The notes: generated from the sequence alone by a model not told the origin. DNA of 64,000 nucleotides from Tetragenococcus halophilus subsp. halophilus DSM 20339 (GCF_003841405.1 NZ_PXYA01000002.1:248001-312000), one strand, 5' to 3'; counted from the first letter of the stretch, positions 8,471-18,753 are shown. Numbers and translations: made by a program.

Positions 8471-8622
8471 TAAAGACCGCTCCCTTTTGCTTTTATTATT
8501 TTAACCATTCTAACATACAGCAAGAAAAATGTTACTTTTCGACTAGGAAATTTTTCTAAAATCATAAGGGCAGCCACTGAATTTTTTATTTTAATAAAAG
8601 TAATTTTTTAAAAGTATATTAT

Positions 8623-8652
8623 TTGAGATATTGACCATACTTCAGCTATAAT
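8623..8652 (+). promoter_or_regulatory. Promoter of a probable small RNA
   Basis: TTGAGA (8623-8628), an 18-bp spacer and a perfect TATAAT (8647-8652) point rightward into a stretch with no protein gene. The predicted start, near 8660, falls exactly at the first base of a 5' hairpin. Confidence 0.6.
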
Positions 8653-8659
8653 TAATATA

Positions 8660-8762
8660 GAAGAATTTTGGGGAAGATTCTTCGCAATGTGTATTGGAGT
8701 CATATCCTTTATTCAGGCAGAAAAGACAAGGAGGCGTTACATACAGTGCCTTGTCTTTTTTG
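8660..8762 (+). ncRNA. Probable small RNA of about 103 nt, unknown family
   Basis: The unit has a promoter, a 5' hairpin (GAAGAAT 8660-8666 with ATTCTTC 8677-8683, G-rich loop TTTGGGGAAG), a ~37-nt single-stranded middle, and a strong terminator (AAAAGACAAGG 8721-8731 with CCTTGTCTTTT 8749-8759, then T6). No convincing ORF fits inside. The next genes on both sides are on the minus strand, so it is not a leader for a downstream gene. I do not recognise a known class (not T-box, 6S or SRP). The terminator may also serve the convergent amylase gene. The whole gap 8471-8772 otherwise contains only the asd upstream region. Confidence 0.5.
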
Positions 8763-8772
8763 CTTTTTTTTA

Positions 8773-10533
8773 TTAAATTTTTAAAACAAGAAAACCCTTT
8801 GCTTGTAAAGTGATACTTTGTACCTTTTGCTGGCTTAAATTACTAAAGAGAATTTCTCCTGTTTTTGCTAAATTAATTTCTTGTTTGCCAGTATTAAAAA
8901 TCGCTTGTAGTGTTTTTCCATCCAATTTACGTTCTAGAATCAAAAGACCAGTTTCTTCATTCGCTTCTTTCCAATCCATCCTTGCTTGGCTGATCATTTT
9001 TTGCCAGTTTTTACGTAAAGCAATTAACTTTTTAACAAACTGAAACAATTCTTGGTCCTGTTCATCTTCTTTCCAAACCATGCACTTACGGCAGAGTGGA
9101 TCTGCGCCTCCGGTCATGCCTATTTCATCGCCATAGTATAAACAAGGAACACCCGGTTGCAGGTAAGTAAATACCAACACTTGCTTCATTAATTCTTTAT
9201 CTTCTTGTGCTTGGGTTAATAAACGCGGTGTATCGTGTGAATCTAAGACATTAAACTGTACCTGATTGGTTTGATCACGATATAACATTAATTGCTGATT
9301 GATCGCAGAAACCATCTCTTTTAATGAAAACTGTTTTTTAACAAAATAGCCCATGATGGCATCAGTATAGGCATAATTCATCACTGCATGAAATTCATCG
9401 CCTTCTAACCATTTTTGAGCTGAATGCCAGATTTCTCCTAGTATATAGAAGTCTTCTTTTGTCTCATCACAAACCTTCCGAAACTTTTTCCAGAAAGCAT
9501 GATCTACTTCATTAGCCACGTCTAAACGCCAAGCGTCAATATCAAAGTTTTCAATCCAATATTTTGCAGTATCTAATAAATATTCTTGTACTTCCGAATT
9601 TGCGGTATTGAGTTTTGGCATATGAGGCGTAAAAGCAAAGGTGTCATAAGTAAGTTGATGCGCTTCTTCAAAATCATCACTTTCTTTATAGCTTGCAGGA
9701 AATTCATTAATATGGAACCAAGCTGCATATTTTGAATCTTTTCCTTTTGCTAATACATCTTGCCATTGAGGCGATTGGTCTCCCATGTGATTGAAAACAG
9801 CATCCAACATTACTTTTATGCCACGTTTATGACATTCTTCCACCAAATTTTTAAAAACTTTTTCATCACCAAAGTCCGGATCGATTTTACGATAGTCAAT
9901 CGTGTCATATTTATGATTTGAATAAGCTTTAAAAATAGGACACAAATAAATGCCATTAATTCCCAACTCTTTTACATAATCCAAATGATCAATAACACCT
10001 TGTAAGTCGCCGCCAAAATAATCCTGACGTCCAGGAACTTTCGATCCCCAACGAAGCGCTCCTTTTGGATCATTTGATTTATCACCATTAGCAAAGCGTT
10101 CAGGAAAAATTTGATACCAAACAGTTTCCTCTGCCCATTTAAGGGCTTTAAAGCGATCGATTTCATGAAAATAAGGTAGGCGAAAGTATAAGTTGGGAGA
10201 ACCCAAAACATTTTTTGATAAAGGAAATAGTCCTTGATCTCCATAAAAGACTTGTACATGATCTTCACTTGTTAAAACAAAGCCATAGGATAGGCGTTTA
10301 AAAGGAGCTTTGACTGAGGCAAACCAGTAATCATGAAGATCGGTTGATAAAATTTTCACCATGTCAATTGGCGTTTCTCTTTGTCCTTTCTCTACTAAAT
10401 AAGGATCTCCGCCCACAACTTGCACACTTGAAATGTCACTTTTTGCCGTGCGTAGTCGTAAATGCAGTGTTTCTTTTTCATAGAGATAGGCAAATTCGCT
10501 TTCGGGACGATGATAGATAGCAGCTGTATTCAT
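8773..10533 (-). CDS. GH13 neopullulanase/cyclomaltodextrinase-type alpha-glycosidase
   Basis: The 586-residue cytoplasmic enzyme (no signal peptide) hydrolyses cyclodextrins, pullulan or maltodextrins. The first ~120 residues form an N-terminal CBM34-like domain typical of the GH13_20 group. The catalytic barrel follows, with DAVFNHMG, the nucleophile in DAWRLDVANE, the acid in ILGEIW and the third acid in NVLDSHDTPR. YFGGDLQGVIDHLDYVKELG and the length are characteristic of this subfamily. It stands alone, with no maltose transporter beside it. The upstream region carries a cre-like site and a LacI-type dyad, so it is probably glucose-repressed and maltose-induced. Confidence 0.92.
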   Translation of the reverse strand: MNTAAIYHRPESEFAYLYEKETLHLRLRTAKSDISSVQVVGGDPYLVEKGQRETPIDMVKILSTDLHDYWFASVKAPFKRLSYGFVLTSEDHVQVFYGDQGLFPLSKNVLGSPNLYFRLPYFHEIDRFKALKWAEETVWYQIFPERFANGDKSNDPKGALRWGSKVPGRQDYFGGDLQGVIDHLDYVKELGINGIYLCPIFKAYSNHKYDTIDYRKIDPDFGDEKVFKNLVEECHKRGIKVMLDAVFNHMGDQSPQWQDVLAKGKDSKYAAWFHINEFPASYKESDDFEEAHQLTYDTFAFTPHMPKLNTANSEVQEYLLDTAKYWIENFDIDAWRLDVANEVDHAFWKKFRKVCDETKEDFYILGEIWHSAQKWLEGDEFHAVMNYAYTDAIMGYFVKKQFSLKEMVSAINQQLMLYRDQTNQVQFNVLDSHDTPRLLTQAQEDKELMKQVLVFTYLQPGVPCLYYGDEIGMTGGADPLCRKCMVWKEDEQDQELFQFVKKLIALRKNWQKMISQARMDWKEANEETGLLILERKLDGKTLQAIFNTGKQEINLAKTGEILFSNLSQQKVQSITLQAKGFLVLKI

Positions 10534-10559
10534 ATTTTACCCCTTTCTAAAACAATTAA

Positions 10560-10627
10560 AGTTTGCGCTTACACTTTTAATTATACACTACTTTTTATAT
10601 GAAAAAAATTTTTATTTTTAGCGCTAA
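10560..10627 (-). promoter_or_regulatory. Promoter, cre-like site and LacI-type dyad upstream of the GH13 gene
   Basis: On the minus strand, -10 TATAAT (10580-10585) is followed by TGTAAGCGCAAACT (10560-10573), which agrees with the CcpA box at most positions and overlaps the expected start of transcription. Further upstream, TTAGCGCTAA (10618-10627) is a perfect palindrome with the GC centre of LacI-family operators. The regulator gene is not nearby. Confidence 0.6.
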
Positions 10628-10768
10628 CTACGCGCAAATGAATTTATTGAAAAAGGCTTAAGAATACTTGTTGACGCCTGTCAGCATTGAATTATTCAAA
10701 AAGTTATGCTAGGCTTTGAAAATGAATGAAAACAATTTTTCATTACTTCCAATTGAAGGAGAATGAAC

Positions 10769-13114
10769 ATGCTCGAACTAAGAGATATAAAAAAGCAATA
10801 TAAAGTTGGAAATACTGTTACCAAAGCTTTAGATGGCGTATCGGTCGCTTTTCGCCAACAAGAGTTTGTTGCGATCTTGGGAGAAAGTGGTTCTGGGAAA
10901 ACGACACTTTTAAATGTCATTGGCGGACTCGATCAGTATGATTCCGGCGATATGGTAATTAACGGGAAGTCCACCAAAGATTTTAAAGATAAAGATTGGG
11001 ACGCCTACCGTAATAATTCCATCGGCTTTATTTTTCAAAGCTATAATCTGATCGGTCATCAAGGAATCATTGATAACGTGGAATTGGGAATGACTTTAAG
11101 TGGTGTTTCAAAAAAAGAACGTCGAAAAAAAGCGGAAGAAGCTTTAGAACGTGTCGGTCTAACGGAACATATGCATAAAAAACCTAGTCAGTTATCGGGC
11201 GGACAAATGCAACGTGTCGCCATCGCTCGTGCTCTTGCCAATGATCCGGATATTTTACTTTGTGATGAACCCACCGGAGCACTCGATTCACAAACTAGCG
11301 TTCAGATTATGAATCTAATCCAAGAAGTGGCTAAGGATAAATTGGTAGTTATGGTGACCCATAATGCTGATTTAGCAAACAAATATGCCGATCGAACCAT
11401 TAGTTTTGCAGACGGGCAAGTGACAGATGATTCAAATCCTCATGTGGAAGGTAAAAAGAAAGAGCCTTTTGATTTAAAACATACAAAAATGACTTTTCTT
11501 ACTGCCCTACGTTTATCTTTTAATAATATTCGTACAAAAAAAGGACGTACATTTTTAACTGCTTTTGCCTCCAGTATAGGGATTATTAGTATCGCGATTG
11601 TTCTGTCTTTATCGACCGGCTTCCAAAAGCAAATTGATCAAACCCAGTCAGAGACATTAGCGCAATTTCCAGTCACAATCTCGCGAGAAACCACAGAGCA
11701 AGATCCGGAAAATTTTGAAGATCAACGGTTCAGTGAAGGGACTTTCCCTGAGGATAAAGAAGTCACTGCTAAGATCAGTGAGGAAGATCGATCGCAAAGA
11801 ACGAATAAAATTGATCAAGATTTTATTGACTATGTTGATGACATCGACCCTGCCTTGAGTAATAATATCGGCTATAACCGTTTAGCAAACATGAATTTAC
11901 TGCGTGAAGTTGACGATGAACCGGAAGTCGTTAAATTTTCAAATGGGGCTGAAGATGAGTCGCAAGCCGAATCGATGATGTCGATGATGGCCGCACAAAC
12001 GGGCATTGGTGTTTCTTCTTTTCCCAAACAGTTAGATGACTCCCAAGGTAACTTCTTAGAAGATAATTATCGCCTTTTAGAAGGAAACTTTCCCGAAGAC
12101 ACTAATGAAGTAGTGTTAGTCGTCGATGAAAATAACGAAACAAACATCAACGCCCTAAACAATCTAGGTTTTGATTTAGAAGACGGCGATACAATATCTT
12201 TTGACGATATCATAGGTACAACAGTGAAGTTAGCCTATAACGATGCGTTTTATGAAGAGTTACCTACTGGAAACTTTATTCCAAATCAAGATTTAGATGA
12301 AGTTTATGATAATGAGGATAATGAGGAATTGACAATTTCAGGCGTTATCCGAAATAAAGAATCTTCAACTATGGATCTATTAGCTCCTGGTATCGCTTAT
12401 AGTGACGCTTTAGCGCAAAAAGTTATCGACAATAATAAAGATTCTGACATTGTTCAAGCACAAGAAGACAGTGATACCAACGTGATGACCAATGAGGATA
12501 TTGACGATACTGCCAAAGATAACTTGCTAGATGCCTTAGGCGCTAGCGAAATTCCTTATAGTGTAATGATTTATCCTAATAACTTTGATGATAAAGAACA
12601 AATATTGGATTATTTAGATGATTATAATGAAGGAAAAGATGAAGATGATCAAATCATTTATAGCGATTTAGCTGGAACGATGACAGATTTGACAGGTGGT
12701 ATCATGGATGCTATCACTTATGTTTTGATTGCTTTTGCTGGTATTTCACTGGTTACAAGTATGATCATGATCGGTATCATCACCTATACTTCAGTCTTGG
12801 AACGAACCAAAGAAATTGGCGTCTTAAAAGCTTTGGGTGCGCGGAAAAAAGATGTTACGCGTGTATTTGATGCTGAAACTGCCATTTTAGGTGTTGCTTC
12901 TGGAACATTAGGCGTCGTTCTCGCCTACCTGGCAACATTTCCGATTAACTCGGTCTTGTTGAATTTGACTGATTTAGAAAATGTCGCCCAACTAGATCCG
13001 ATGCACGCCTTGATTTTGGTTATTGTAAGTACAGTGCTGACGATGATCGGCGGCCATATTCCAGCACGAATGGCAGCCAAAAAAGACGCCGCTATTGCTT
13101 TACGAGCTGAATAA
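10769..13114 (+). CDS. MacB-like ABC transporter, fused ATPase and FtsX-type permease
   Basis: The 781-residue protein joins an ATPase (residues ~1-230: [35 protein letters not shown]) to a permease. The permease has one membrane segment (~265-290), a large external domain rich in D, E and N (~300-650), and three C-terminal membrane segments (FtsX fold). This is the MacB/YtrF layout used for peptide, toxin or antibiotic efflux or for mechanotransmission. The ATG at 10769 is chosen because AAGGAG lies 7-8 nt before it; the ATG six bases earlier is too close. It is monocistronic, with its own terminator. No adjacent two-component system or lipoprotein indicates the substrate. Confidence 0.88.
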   Translation: MLELRDIKKQYKVGNTVTKALDGVSVAFRQQEFVAILGESGSGKTTLLNVIGGLDQYDSGDMVINGKSTKDFKDKDWDAYRNNSIGFIFQSYNLIGHQGIIDNVELGMTLSGVSKKERRKKAEEALERVGLTEHMHKKPSQLSGGQMQRVAIARALANDPDILLCDEPTGALDSQTSVQIMNLIQEVAKDKLVVMVTHNADLANKYADRTISFADGQVTDDSNPHVEGKKKEPFDLKHTKMTFLTALRLSFNNIRTKKGRTFLTAFASSIGIISIAIVLSLSTGFQKQIDQTQSETLAQFPVTISRETTEQDPENFEDQRFSEGTFPEDKEVTAKISEEDRSQRTNKIDQDFIDYVDDIDPALSNNIGYNRLANMNLLREVDDEPEVVKFSNGAEDESQAESMMSMMAAQTGIGVSSFPKQLDDSQGNFLEDNYRLLEGNFPEDTNEVVLVVDENNETNINALNNLGFDLEDGDTISFDDIIGTTVKLAYNDAFYEELPTGNFIPNQDLDEVYDNEDNEELTISGVIRNKESSTMDLLAPGIAYSDALAQKVIDNNKDSDIVQAQEDSDTNVMTNEDIDDTAKDNLLDALGASEIPYSVMIYPNNFDDKEQILDYLDDYNEGKDEDDQIIYSDLAGTMTDLTGGIMDAITYVLIAFAGISLVTSMIMIGIITYTSVLERTKEIGVLKALGARKKDVTRVFDAETAILGVASGTLGVVLAYLATFPINSVLLNLTDLENVAQLDPMHALILVIVSTVLTMIGGHIPARMAAKKDAAIALRAE

Positions 13115-13120
13115 TTCCAT

Positions 13121-13156
13121 AAAAAACGCATGAGCTGTTAGGTTCATGCGTTTTTT
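13121..13156 (+). terminator. Terminator of the MacB-like gene
   Basis: AAAAAACGCATGA (13121-13133) pairs with TCATGCGTTTTTT (13144-13156). The following gap to 13273 contains no gene. Confidence 0.9.
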
Positions 13157-13273
13157 CATATATTGGCAGGACATATTGTGATGTGCCACTAATATATTTT
13201 TGATTGGGGACACAACGTCAAACTTGCCTCCAATCCTTATATTTTTGGTGGCAAATGACTGAATCGGAGTATT

Positions 13274-14857
13274 TTAATTATGCAAAAAATCCATTGTTTC
13301 CTTTTTTATTTCTTGTTCTTCAACAACAAGTAACCCATTAAAATTCTTTTTTAAAAAGTAGCGATCATGGGTAACAGCTAAAAGTGTGCCTGTATATTCA
13401 CTTAATAAGTCTTCAATCTCTTCTCGAGCATAAATATCTAAATGATTCGTTGGTTCATCTAAAATCAAAAAGTTTATTTGCTTATGGAAAAGTTTAAGTA
13501 AGTAAAGCCGAACTTGTTCGCCGCCTGAAAGATCCTTAATGCGACGCCCGACATCTTCGCTGTAAAAGCCAAAATGTGCTAAGGTCTGGCGAGCCTTTTG
13601 TTCTTGCGGCAAAATCTCTTTCACAAAATCTAAAATTTGCTGATGAGGTTGACTGAAGGTAATGGTTTGAGGAAGGTAGCCTAGCTTTATACTGGCGCCT
13701 AACTCTATTACGCCTTCATCAGGAGAAATTTTTTCCAAAATTAATTGCAGCAAGGTAGACTTGCCCGAACCATTTTCTCCCAAAATCGCGATCCTTTCAC
13801 GACGATAAATGGTAAAAGTGCTGTCAGTAAATAGTAATTGCTCTCCCATGATCTTTCCAACTCCTTTTGCAACCACCACTTCTTTACCAGAACGTCCTGC
13901 TTGATCGATACTTTCTAAGCGTTTTTTTGGTGTTTGCGGCAGTTTGACAACAGCGATCTTGAATAATCGTCTTTCTAATTCTTTTGCTTTTTTAAAAAAA
14001 GCTTCATTATCTCCCTCGTTAGCCCACTGTCGATAACGACGAATCATCCTTTTTATTCGTTGTATTTCTTTTTGTTGGAGTTCATAATTTTTAGTAATTT
14101 CAGCTATTCGCTCTTCTTTTAATTGAATATAACGACTATAGTTTCCAGGGTATTCAACCAAGCTCCCTTCCTCAATTTCCACAATTTTTTCCGTGACTTG
14201 ATCTAAAAAGGTTCGATCATGAGAAATCACCAGATAAGCATCGCTGGTTGTTTTTAAGTAATTTTCTAGCCATCGAATTCCTGCTAAATCCAAATGATTC
14301 GTTGGTTCATCAAGTAGTAAAAGATCAGCCTCTTGTAATAGCACTTTTACTAGTTCCACCCGGACTCTTTCTCCACCACTAACAGTCGATATCGCAGCAT
14401 TGATTCTATCTTCCAAGCCTAGCCCCTTTAACATACTAATAATACGATCTTCTAATTCGTAACCCCCGGCATCCTCAAAATCTTGCTGTAATTTCCCGTA
14501 AACATTTATCACATGGTCAAGTTCTTCTGTAGCCTCTGTCATCTTCTGCTCATAAACACTTAATTGTTCTTGTAAATGTTGTAATTTAGTAAAACTTTGT
14601 GTTAAATAATCAAAGACCGTTAGATGACTTTCTGGGAAAATTTGCGGAACATAGCCTATCTTTAGTCCCTTTTTGCGACTTACATTACCATCATTAACAC
14701 CTTCAACTCCGGCAATTATATGAAAAAGTGTAGATTTTCCTGTGCCATTTGTACCGATAAGACCCATTTTTTCCTGTTCATTGATTGTGAATGATAGTTG
14801 TTCAAAAAGCGGCGTGCCGCTGAAATTTTTATTGATTTTATTTAATTGTATAAGCAT
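13274..14857 (-). CDS. ABC-F protein, probable ribosome-protection antibiotic resistance factor
   Basis: The 527-residue protein has two ABC ATPase cassettes and no membrane segments: GTNGTGKST and VSGGERVRVELV in the first, GENGSGKST and LSGGEQVRLYLLKL in the second. The linker contains RYRQWANEGDNEAFFKKAKELE, a helical interdomain arm of the kind that reaches the ribosomal exit or peptidyl site. ABC-F proteins either protect ribosomes from macrolide/lincosamide/pleuromutilin-type drugs or act as translation factors. The upstream leader peptide and intrinsic attenuator (14904-15113) resemble drug-inducible resistance members. Which drug class is unknown. The start has AGAAGGAGAAG upstream. 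Confidence 0.88.
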   Translation of the reverse strand: MLIQLNKINKNFSGTPLFEQLSFTINEQEKMGLIGTNGTGKSTLFHIIAGVEGVNDGNVSRKKGLKIGYVPQIFPESHLTVFDYLTQSFTKLQHLQEQLSVYEQKMTEATEELDHVINVYGKLQQDFEDAGGYELEDRIISMLKGLGLEDRINAAISTVSGGERVRVELVKVLLQEADLLLLDEPTNHLDLAGIRWLENYLKTTSDAYLVISHDRTFLDQVTEKIVEIEEGSLVEYPGNYSRYIQLKEERIAEITKNYELQQKEIQRIKRMIRRYRQWANEGDNEAFFKKAKELERRLFKIAVVKLPQTPKKRLESIDQAGRSGKEVVVAKGVGKIMGEQLLFTDSTFTIYRRERIAILGENGSGKSTLLQLILEKISPDEGVIELGASIKLGYLPQTITFSQPHQQILDFVKEILPQEQKARQTLAHFGFYSEDVGRRIKDLSGGEQVRLYLLKLFHKQINFLILDEPTNHLDIYAREEIEDLLSEYTGTLLAVTHDRYFLKKNFNGLLVVEEQEIKKETMDFLHN

Positions 14858-14903
14858 GGTCTTCTCCTTCTAAGACCATCGCATACCTGTTTCTTTTGCA
14901 AAT

Positions 14904-14929
14904 AAAAAAGTCATGGGAAACCCATGACC
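14904..14929 (-). terminator. Attenuator terminator in the ABC-F leader
   Basis: On the minus strand GTCATGGG-TTT-CCCATGAC is followed by T6, between the leader peptide gene and the ABC-F start. The base sequence ATGACC at the leader stop (around 14973-14978) is complementary to GGTCAT of the 5' arm, which offers an antiterminator pairing. Confidence 0.8.
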
Positions 14930-14975
14930 GTGTTATTTATTTTCTTCTAACGAAAAATGGAAACATATGAAATGG

Positions 14976-15113
14976 TCATTGGTTTTGTAAAATTCTGCTG
15001 TTTTTAGATACACTACTCCCGTCAACAGCCGCTGTAAAACCAATCGCATGACTAAAACTAATATGATACCGTTGGTAATTTTCGCTCGGTGTTATTTTAA
15101 TCATACTTACCAT
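14976..15113 (-). CDS. Leader peptide of the ABC-F gene (45 aa)
   Basis: The ATG at 15113 follows a strong AAAGGAGGG site at about 8 nt and starts MVSMIKITPSENYQ; the frame ends with TGA at 14976-14978, just before the attenuator. Within it, ATTGGTTTT can pair with AAAACCAAT next to the stop, so ribosome position could switch between a leader stem and an antiterminator. The role as a drug-sensing upstream ORF is inferred from this layout; the peptide itself is not one I recognise. Confidence 0.65.
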   Translation of the reverse strand: MVSMIKITPSENYQRYHISFSHAIGFTAAVDGSSVSKNSRILQNQ

Positions 15114-15151
15114 TTGTTATGTTCCCTCCTTTGTGATGTGAATTGTCTAAA

Positions 15152-15180
15152 AGTATAACGAACTTCTAAACTTTATACAA
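15152..15180 (-). promoter_or_regulatory. Promoter of the ABC-F transcription unit
   Basis: On the minus strand TTGTAT (15175-15180), a 17-bp spacer and TATACT (15152-15157) place the start near 15145, giving a leader of roughly 290 nt before the ABC-F gene. Confidence 0.65.
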
Positions 15181-15210
15181 GTTAATTCGTAATTTTTCAG
15201 CTTAAACTTG

Positions 15211-16440
15211 TTAATATTGGCTTTCTAAATCATGTAGAAAGAGTCCGCTTAACAATTTAGGCTCAAACCAAGTAGATTTAGGCGGCATAATTTCTTGGGC
15301 ATCCGCCACTTCTAAGAGATCCTGCATTTTTGTTGGATACATAGAAAACGCCACTGTTCTTTTTTTCTCATCAACCAGTTCTTCCAATTTTTGCGGACCA
15401 TAAATACCACCTACAAAGTCAATTCGCTGATCACTTCTTACGTCTTGAATATTAAAAATAGGCGCAATCAATAGATCTTGCAACAAAGACACATCTAATT
15501 TAGCGACTGGATCTGTTGGTATTTTATCTTCTTTTACTTGCAAACTATACCAAGTTCCTTCTAAATACATGCACATTTTCGCAGCGTTATCAGGTCTTTT
15601 TTCATTGGTTTCTTCTAGCACAAAATTCTCTTTTAACTGTGCAAAGAAATCTTCCGGTATCTTCACATCCAATACACGATTATATTCTTTAATCAACAAC
15701 TCATCTTCCGGAAATAAAATTGATAAGAAATAGTCACTTTCTATGCTATTTACTTGTTCTTCTCTTTTTTCCAAACCAATTTTTATGGCTGATTCTGTTC
15801 GATGATGACCATCTGCGATGTATAAAGCATCTAATGCAGTAAATGCTTCTTCTAATTGTTGAATAACTGTTTTATCATCAAGCAACCAAACCTTATGTTC
15901 TACCTCATAGTAACTAGTAAAATCATAAATAGCTTCATGTGTCTTCTGCCAATTTTGGATTAATTGTTGAATCTCTTGGTTTTTTCGATAACTAAGAAAA
16001 ATAGGACTTGTATTGGCATCACAACTACGTATATGATTCATCCGATCGATTTCTTTTTCATGGCGTGTATACTCATGTTTTTTAATATTTGCGGCGCTAT
16101 AATCATCAATCGACGTACAAGCAACTAAACCGGTCTGACTTCTGCCATTCATCGTTAATTGGTATAAATAGTAATTATCTTGTATATCTTTTTTTAACCA
16201 ACCCTTTTGCAAAAATGCGGTTAGATTAGCCGCAGCCTTTTGATAAACTTGTGCATCATAAGGAGAAATACTTTGGGATAAATCAATTTCAGCCTTATCA
16301 ATATGAAAGTAACTATAAGGATTCCCTTCTGCCAAATCACGACCTTGCCAAGAGTCTACTACATCATAAGGCAGTTCAGCGACTTTATCAGCTAAGCTAG
16401 CTTTGGGACGAATCGCTCTAAATGGACGTACAACAACCAT
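15211..16440 (-). CDS. DUF1015 family protein linked to serine biosynthesis
   Basis: The 409-residue cytoplasmic protein belongs to DUF1015. It begins with the family's VRPFRAIRPK and PYDVVDS motifs and has the conserved ADGHHRT segment near the middle. Biochemical function is not established. It is the last gene of a serC-serA-DUF1015 operon, 2 bp from the serA stop, a linkage seen widely in Firmicutes. No serB phosphatase is present here, so a role in phosphoserine metabolism is an attractive but unproven inference. Confidence 0.9.
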   Translation of the reverse strand: MVVVRPFRAIRPKASLADKVAELPYDVVDSWQGRDLAEGNPYSYFHIDKAEIDLSQSISPYDAQVYQKAAANLTAFLQKGWLKKDIQDNYYLYQLTMNGRSQTGLVACTSIDDYSAANIKKHEYTRHEKEIDRMNHIRSCDANTSPIFLSYRKNQEIQQLIQNWQKTHEAIYDFTSYYEVEHKVWLLDDKTVIQQLEEAFTALDALYIADGHHRTESAIKIGLEKREEQVNSIESDYFLSILFPEDELLIKEYNRVLDVKIPEDFFAQLKENFVLEETNEKRPDNAAKMCMYLEGTWYSLQVKEDKIPTDPVAKLDVSLLQDLLIAPIFNIQDVRSDQRIDFVGGIYGPQKLEELVDEKKRTVAFSMYPTKMQDLLEVADAQEIMPPKSTWFEPKLLSGLFLHDLESQY

Positions 16441-16442
16441 AT

Positions 16443-17627
16443 CTAATAAGGAACCTCCTCTTTTTTAATAACCCGAACGCGAATAATATCATCGGTTTCT
16501 CTTAATTTTTCTACGACATTGGCAATTTTATTTTCATCGCTTTCGTCAATGTCCACTAAAGTATAAGCATAATCATCACGCCCACGATTAATCATATTAT
16601 CAATATTAATTTCAAAATCTGCGATAACTGCTGAAATCTGCCCTAACATATTCGGCACATTTCGATTAATTACAGTGATACGATAGGGGGAATGAAAAGC
16701 CATGTCAACCGTAGGAAAATTTACTGAACGTTTAATAACTCCTGTCTCAATAAACCTTTTCAAAGTACGCACAGCAATTTTTGCGCTATTGGTTTCTGCC
16801 TCTGCCGTTGATGCACCTAGATGAGGAAGCACTGTAATACGCTTTTGATGAAGCAGCTGTTCATCGGCAAAATCTGTTGTAAAACCAGCCAGTTCATCAG
16901 CGTCGATAGCTTCTACTACCGCATTATTATCGACAATTTCAGCCCGGGCAAAATTAAACAACTGCGCCGAATTTTTCATCATAGCAATTTCTTTTTGTCC
17001 AATTAAGTGGTGGGTCTTTTCTTGTAAAGGAACATGAACTGTAATGAAGTCGCAACTGGTAAAAATTTCGCTGATATCTTTAGCACGATGAACGCGTCGA
17101 GAAATACTCCAAGCTGTATCCACCGAAACATAAGGGTCGTAACCCATGACTTCCATACCTAAACGATAAGCGTCATTAGCTACCATGGCACCAATTGATC
17201 CTAGTCCGATGACACCTAGCTTCTTTCCTTCCAATTCATGTCCGGCAAATTGCTTTTTGTGCGCTTCGGCTTGTTCTGCTATATCGGATCCTGTTAGTTG
17301 TTGCAGCCAGTTAATTCCACGAACTACGGGTCGTACACTAAGCAATAAACTCATCAGAACTAATTCTTTTACAGCATTGGCATTGGCTCCAGGAGTGTTA
17401 AAAACTACAACCCCTTGTTCTGTACATAAATCAACCGGAATGTTATTAACGCCTGTGCCCGCTCGTGCAATAGCTAAAACCGAATCAGGCAAATCAGAGC
17501 TTTCTAATTTTTTACTACGTAAAATGATACCTTCGGGCTGTTGACTTTCATTAATGGCGTATTTTTCTTTTTCTAAGCGCGCCATACCTTCTGGGGCAAT
17601 CGCATTAAAAGTCGTTATTTGATGCAT
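16443..17627 (-). CDS. serA: D-3-phosphoglycerate dehydrogenase
   Basis: This enzyme oxidises 3-phosphoglycerate to 3-phosphohydroxypyruvate, the first step of serine synthesis. The 394-residue chain has the NAD motif GLGSIGAMVA (~140-150), the catalytic arginine region in ARAGTGVNNIPVD, the C-terminal catalytic HLGAST, and a C-terminal ACT domain (~315-390, RITVINRNVPNMLGQI) that usually senses serine. It is the short ACT-only form without an ASB domain. It lies 3 bp after serC. Confidence 0.95.
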   Translation of the reverse strand: MHQITTFNAIAPEGMARLEKEKYAINESQQPEGIILRSKKLESSDLPDSVLAIARAGTGVNNIPVDLCTEQGVVVFNTPGANANAVKELVLMSLLLSVRPVVRGINWLQQLTGSDIAEQAEAHKKQFAGHELEGKKLGVIGLGSIGAMVANDAYRLGMEVMGYDPYVSVDTAWSISRRVHRAKDISEIFTSCDFITVHVPLQEKTHHLIGQKEIAMMKNSAQLFNFARAEIVDNNAVVEAIDADELAGFTTDFADEQLLHQKRITVLPHLGASTAEAETNSAKIAVRTLKRFIETGVIKRSVNFPTVDMAFHSPYRITVINRNVPNMLGQISAVIADFEINIDNMINRGRDDYAYTLVDIDESDENKIANVVEKLRETDDIIRVRVIKKEEVPY

Positions 17628-17630
17628 AGA

Positions 17631-18716
17631 CTAATCTCCTCCGTGTGCTTTTTCAAATTCTTGCATAAAATCTACCAATCTTTCTACGCCTGTAAGCAAA
17701 AAAGCGTTGTAAAGACTTGCTCGCATACCGCCAACTGAACGGTGACCTTTTAAATTTTCAAACCCTTGTCTTTGAGCAGCGTTAATAAATTCTTGGTTCA
17801 ATTGATCACTAGCTGTCAAAAATGGAATATTGGTAAGTGAACGATCCTTTTTATTTACAGGACTTTGAAATAGATTTGAACGATCAATAGCATCATACAA
17901 TAATCCGGATTTTTGTTGATTGTATTTCACCATTTGCGAAACACCACCTAAATCCTGTAACCATTCAAAGACGAGTTTGGCCATGTAAATACTAAAGGTT
18001 GGCGGTGTGTTATACATCGAATGACTATCTGCTTGCACACGATAATCTAGCATGGGCGCAAAAAGCGATTGTTCGTTTAATAAATCATCTCGTATGATAA
18101 CAACAGTAAGACCCGCTGGACCGATATTTTTTTGCGCACCTGCATAAATAATGCCAAAGTCTTTAACCTGATAATTGTTTGATAAAATATTGGACGACAT
18201 ATCCGCTACAAGAGGCACCCGACCTGTGTCAGGGATTTCTTGATAACTGATTCCACCAATCGTTTCATTCGTTGTAATATGCAGGTAACTAGCATCTTGA
18301 TCAATTTGATCTTTTGTTATTTGTGGGATATAAGTGAAATTTTTATCTTTACTGCTTGCAATCACTTTTGTATTAACTGAAGGAATCGCCTGAGCTGCCG
18401 CAATTGCTTTTTTGGCCCACGAGCCTGTATTCACATAAAGTGCTTTTTTATTTTGTGCTAAATTTAAAGGCACGGACGAAAATTGCAGACTAGCGCCTCC
18501 CTGCAAAAATAAAACATAGTAATTTTCTGGTATATCCATTAATTTTCTCAGTAAATGCTCAGCTTCAGTAATAATCTCTTCAAACAAGGAGGAACGATGA
18601 CTCAACTCCATTACTGACATGCCACTACCTTGATAATCTAAAAGTTCTTCTTGTGCTTTTTTTAGTACTGGACCAGGCAAGACTGCAGGGCCAGCTGAAA
18701 AGTTATAAATTGTCAT
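17631..18716 (-). CDS. serC: Phosphoserine aminotransferase
   Basis: The enzyme transfers the amino group of glutamate to 3-phosphohydroxypyruvate with PLP. The ATG at 18716 ([18 protein letters not shown]) is preferred over an in-frame ATG at 18770, because AAAAGGAGTGG precedes it and the family begins at this residue. Length is 361 residues, normal. The PLP lysine is in [10 protein letters not shown], and the C-terminus has [10 protein letters not shown]. First gene of the serine operon. Confidence 0.95.
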   Translation of the reverse strand: MTIYNFSAGPAVLPGPVLKKAQEELLDYQGSGMSVMELSHRSSLFEEIITEAEHLLRKLMDIPENYYVLFLQGGASLQFSSVPLNLAQNKKALYVNTGSWAKKAIAAAQAIPSVNTKVIASSKDKNFTYIPQITKDQIDQDASYLHITTNETIGGISYQEIPDTGRVPLVADMSSNILSNNYQVKDFGIIYAGAQKNIGPAGLTVVIIRDDLLNEQSLFAPMLDYRVQADSHSMYNTPPTFSIYMAKLVFEWLQDLGGVSQMVKYNQQKSGLLYDAIDRSNLFQSPVNKKDRSLTNIPFLTASDQLNQEFINAAQRQGFENLKGHRSVGGMRASLYNAFLLTGVERLVDFMQEFEKAHGGD

Positions 18717-18753
18717 GTTTGCCACTCCTTTTTTATAGCAAGATGTTTGATTT

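Noticed and set aside
8471-8600. Lysine riboswitch or T-box ahead of asd
   Set aside because: No conserved core or specifier/AGGGTGG motif was found and the leader is short.
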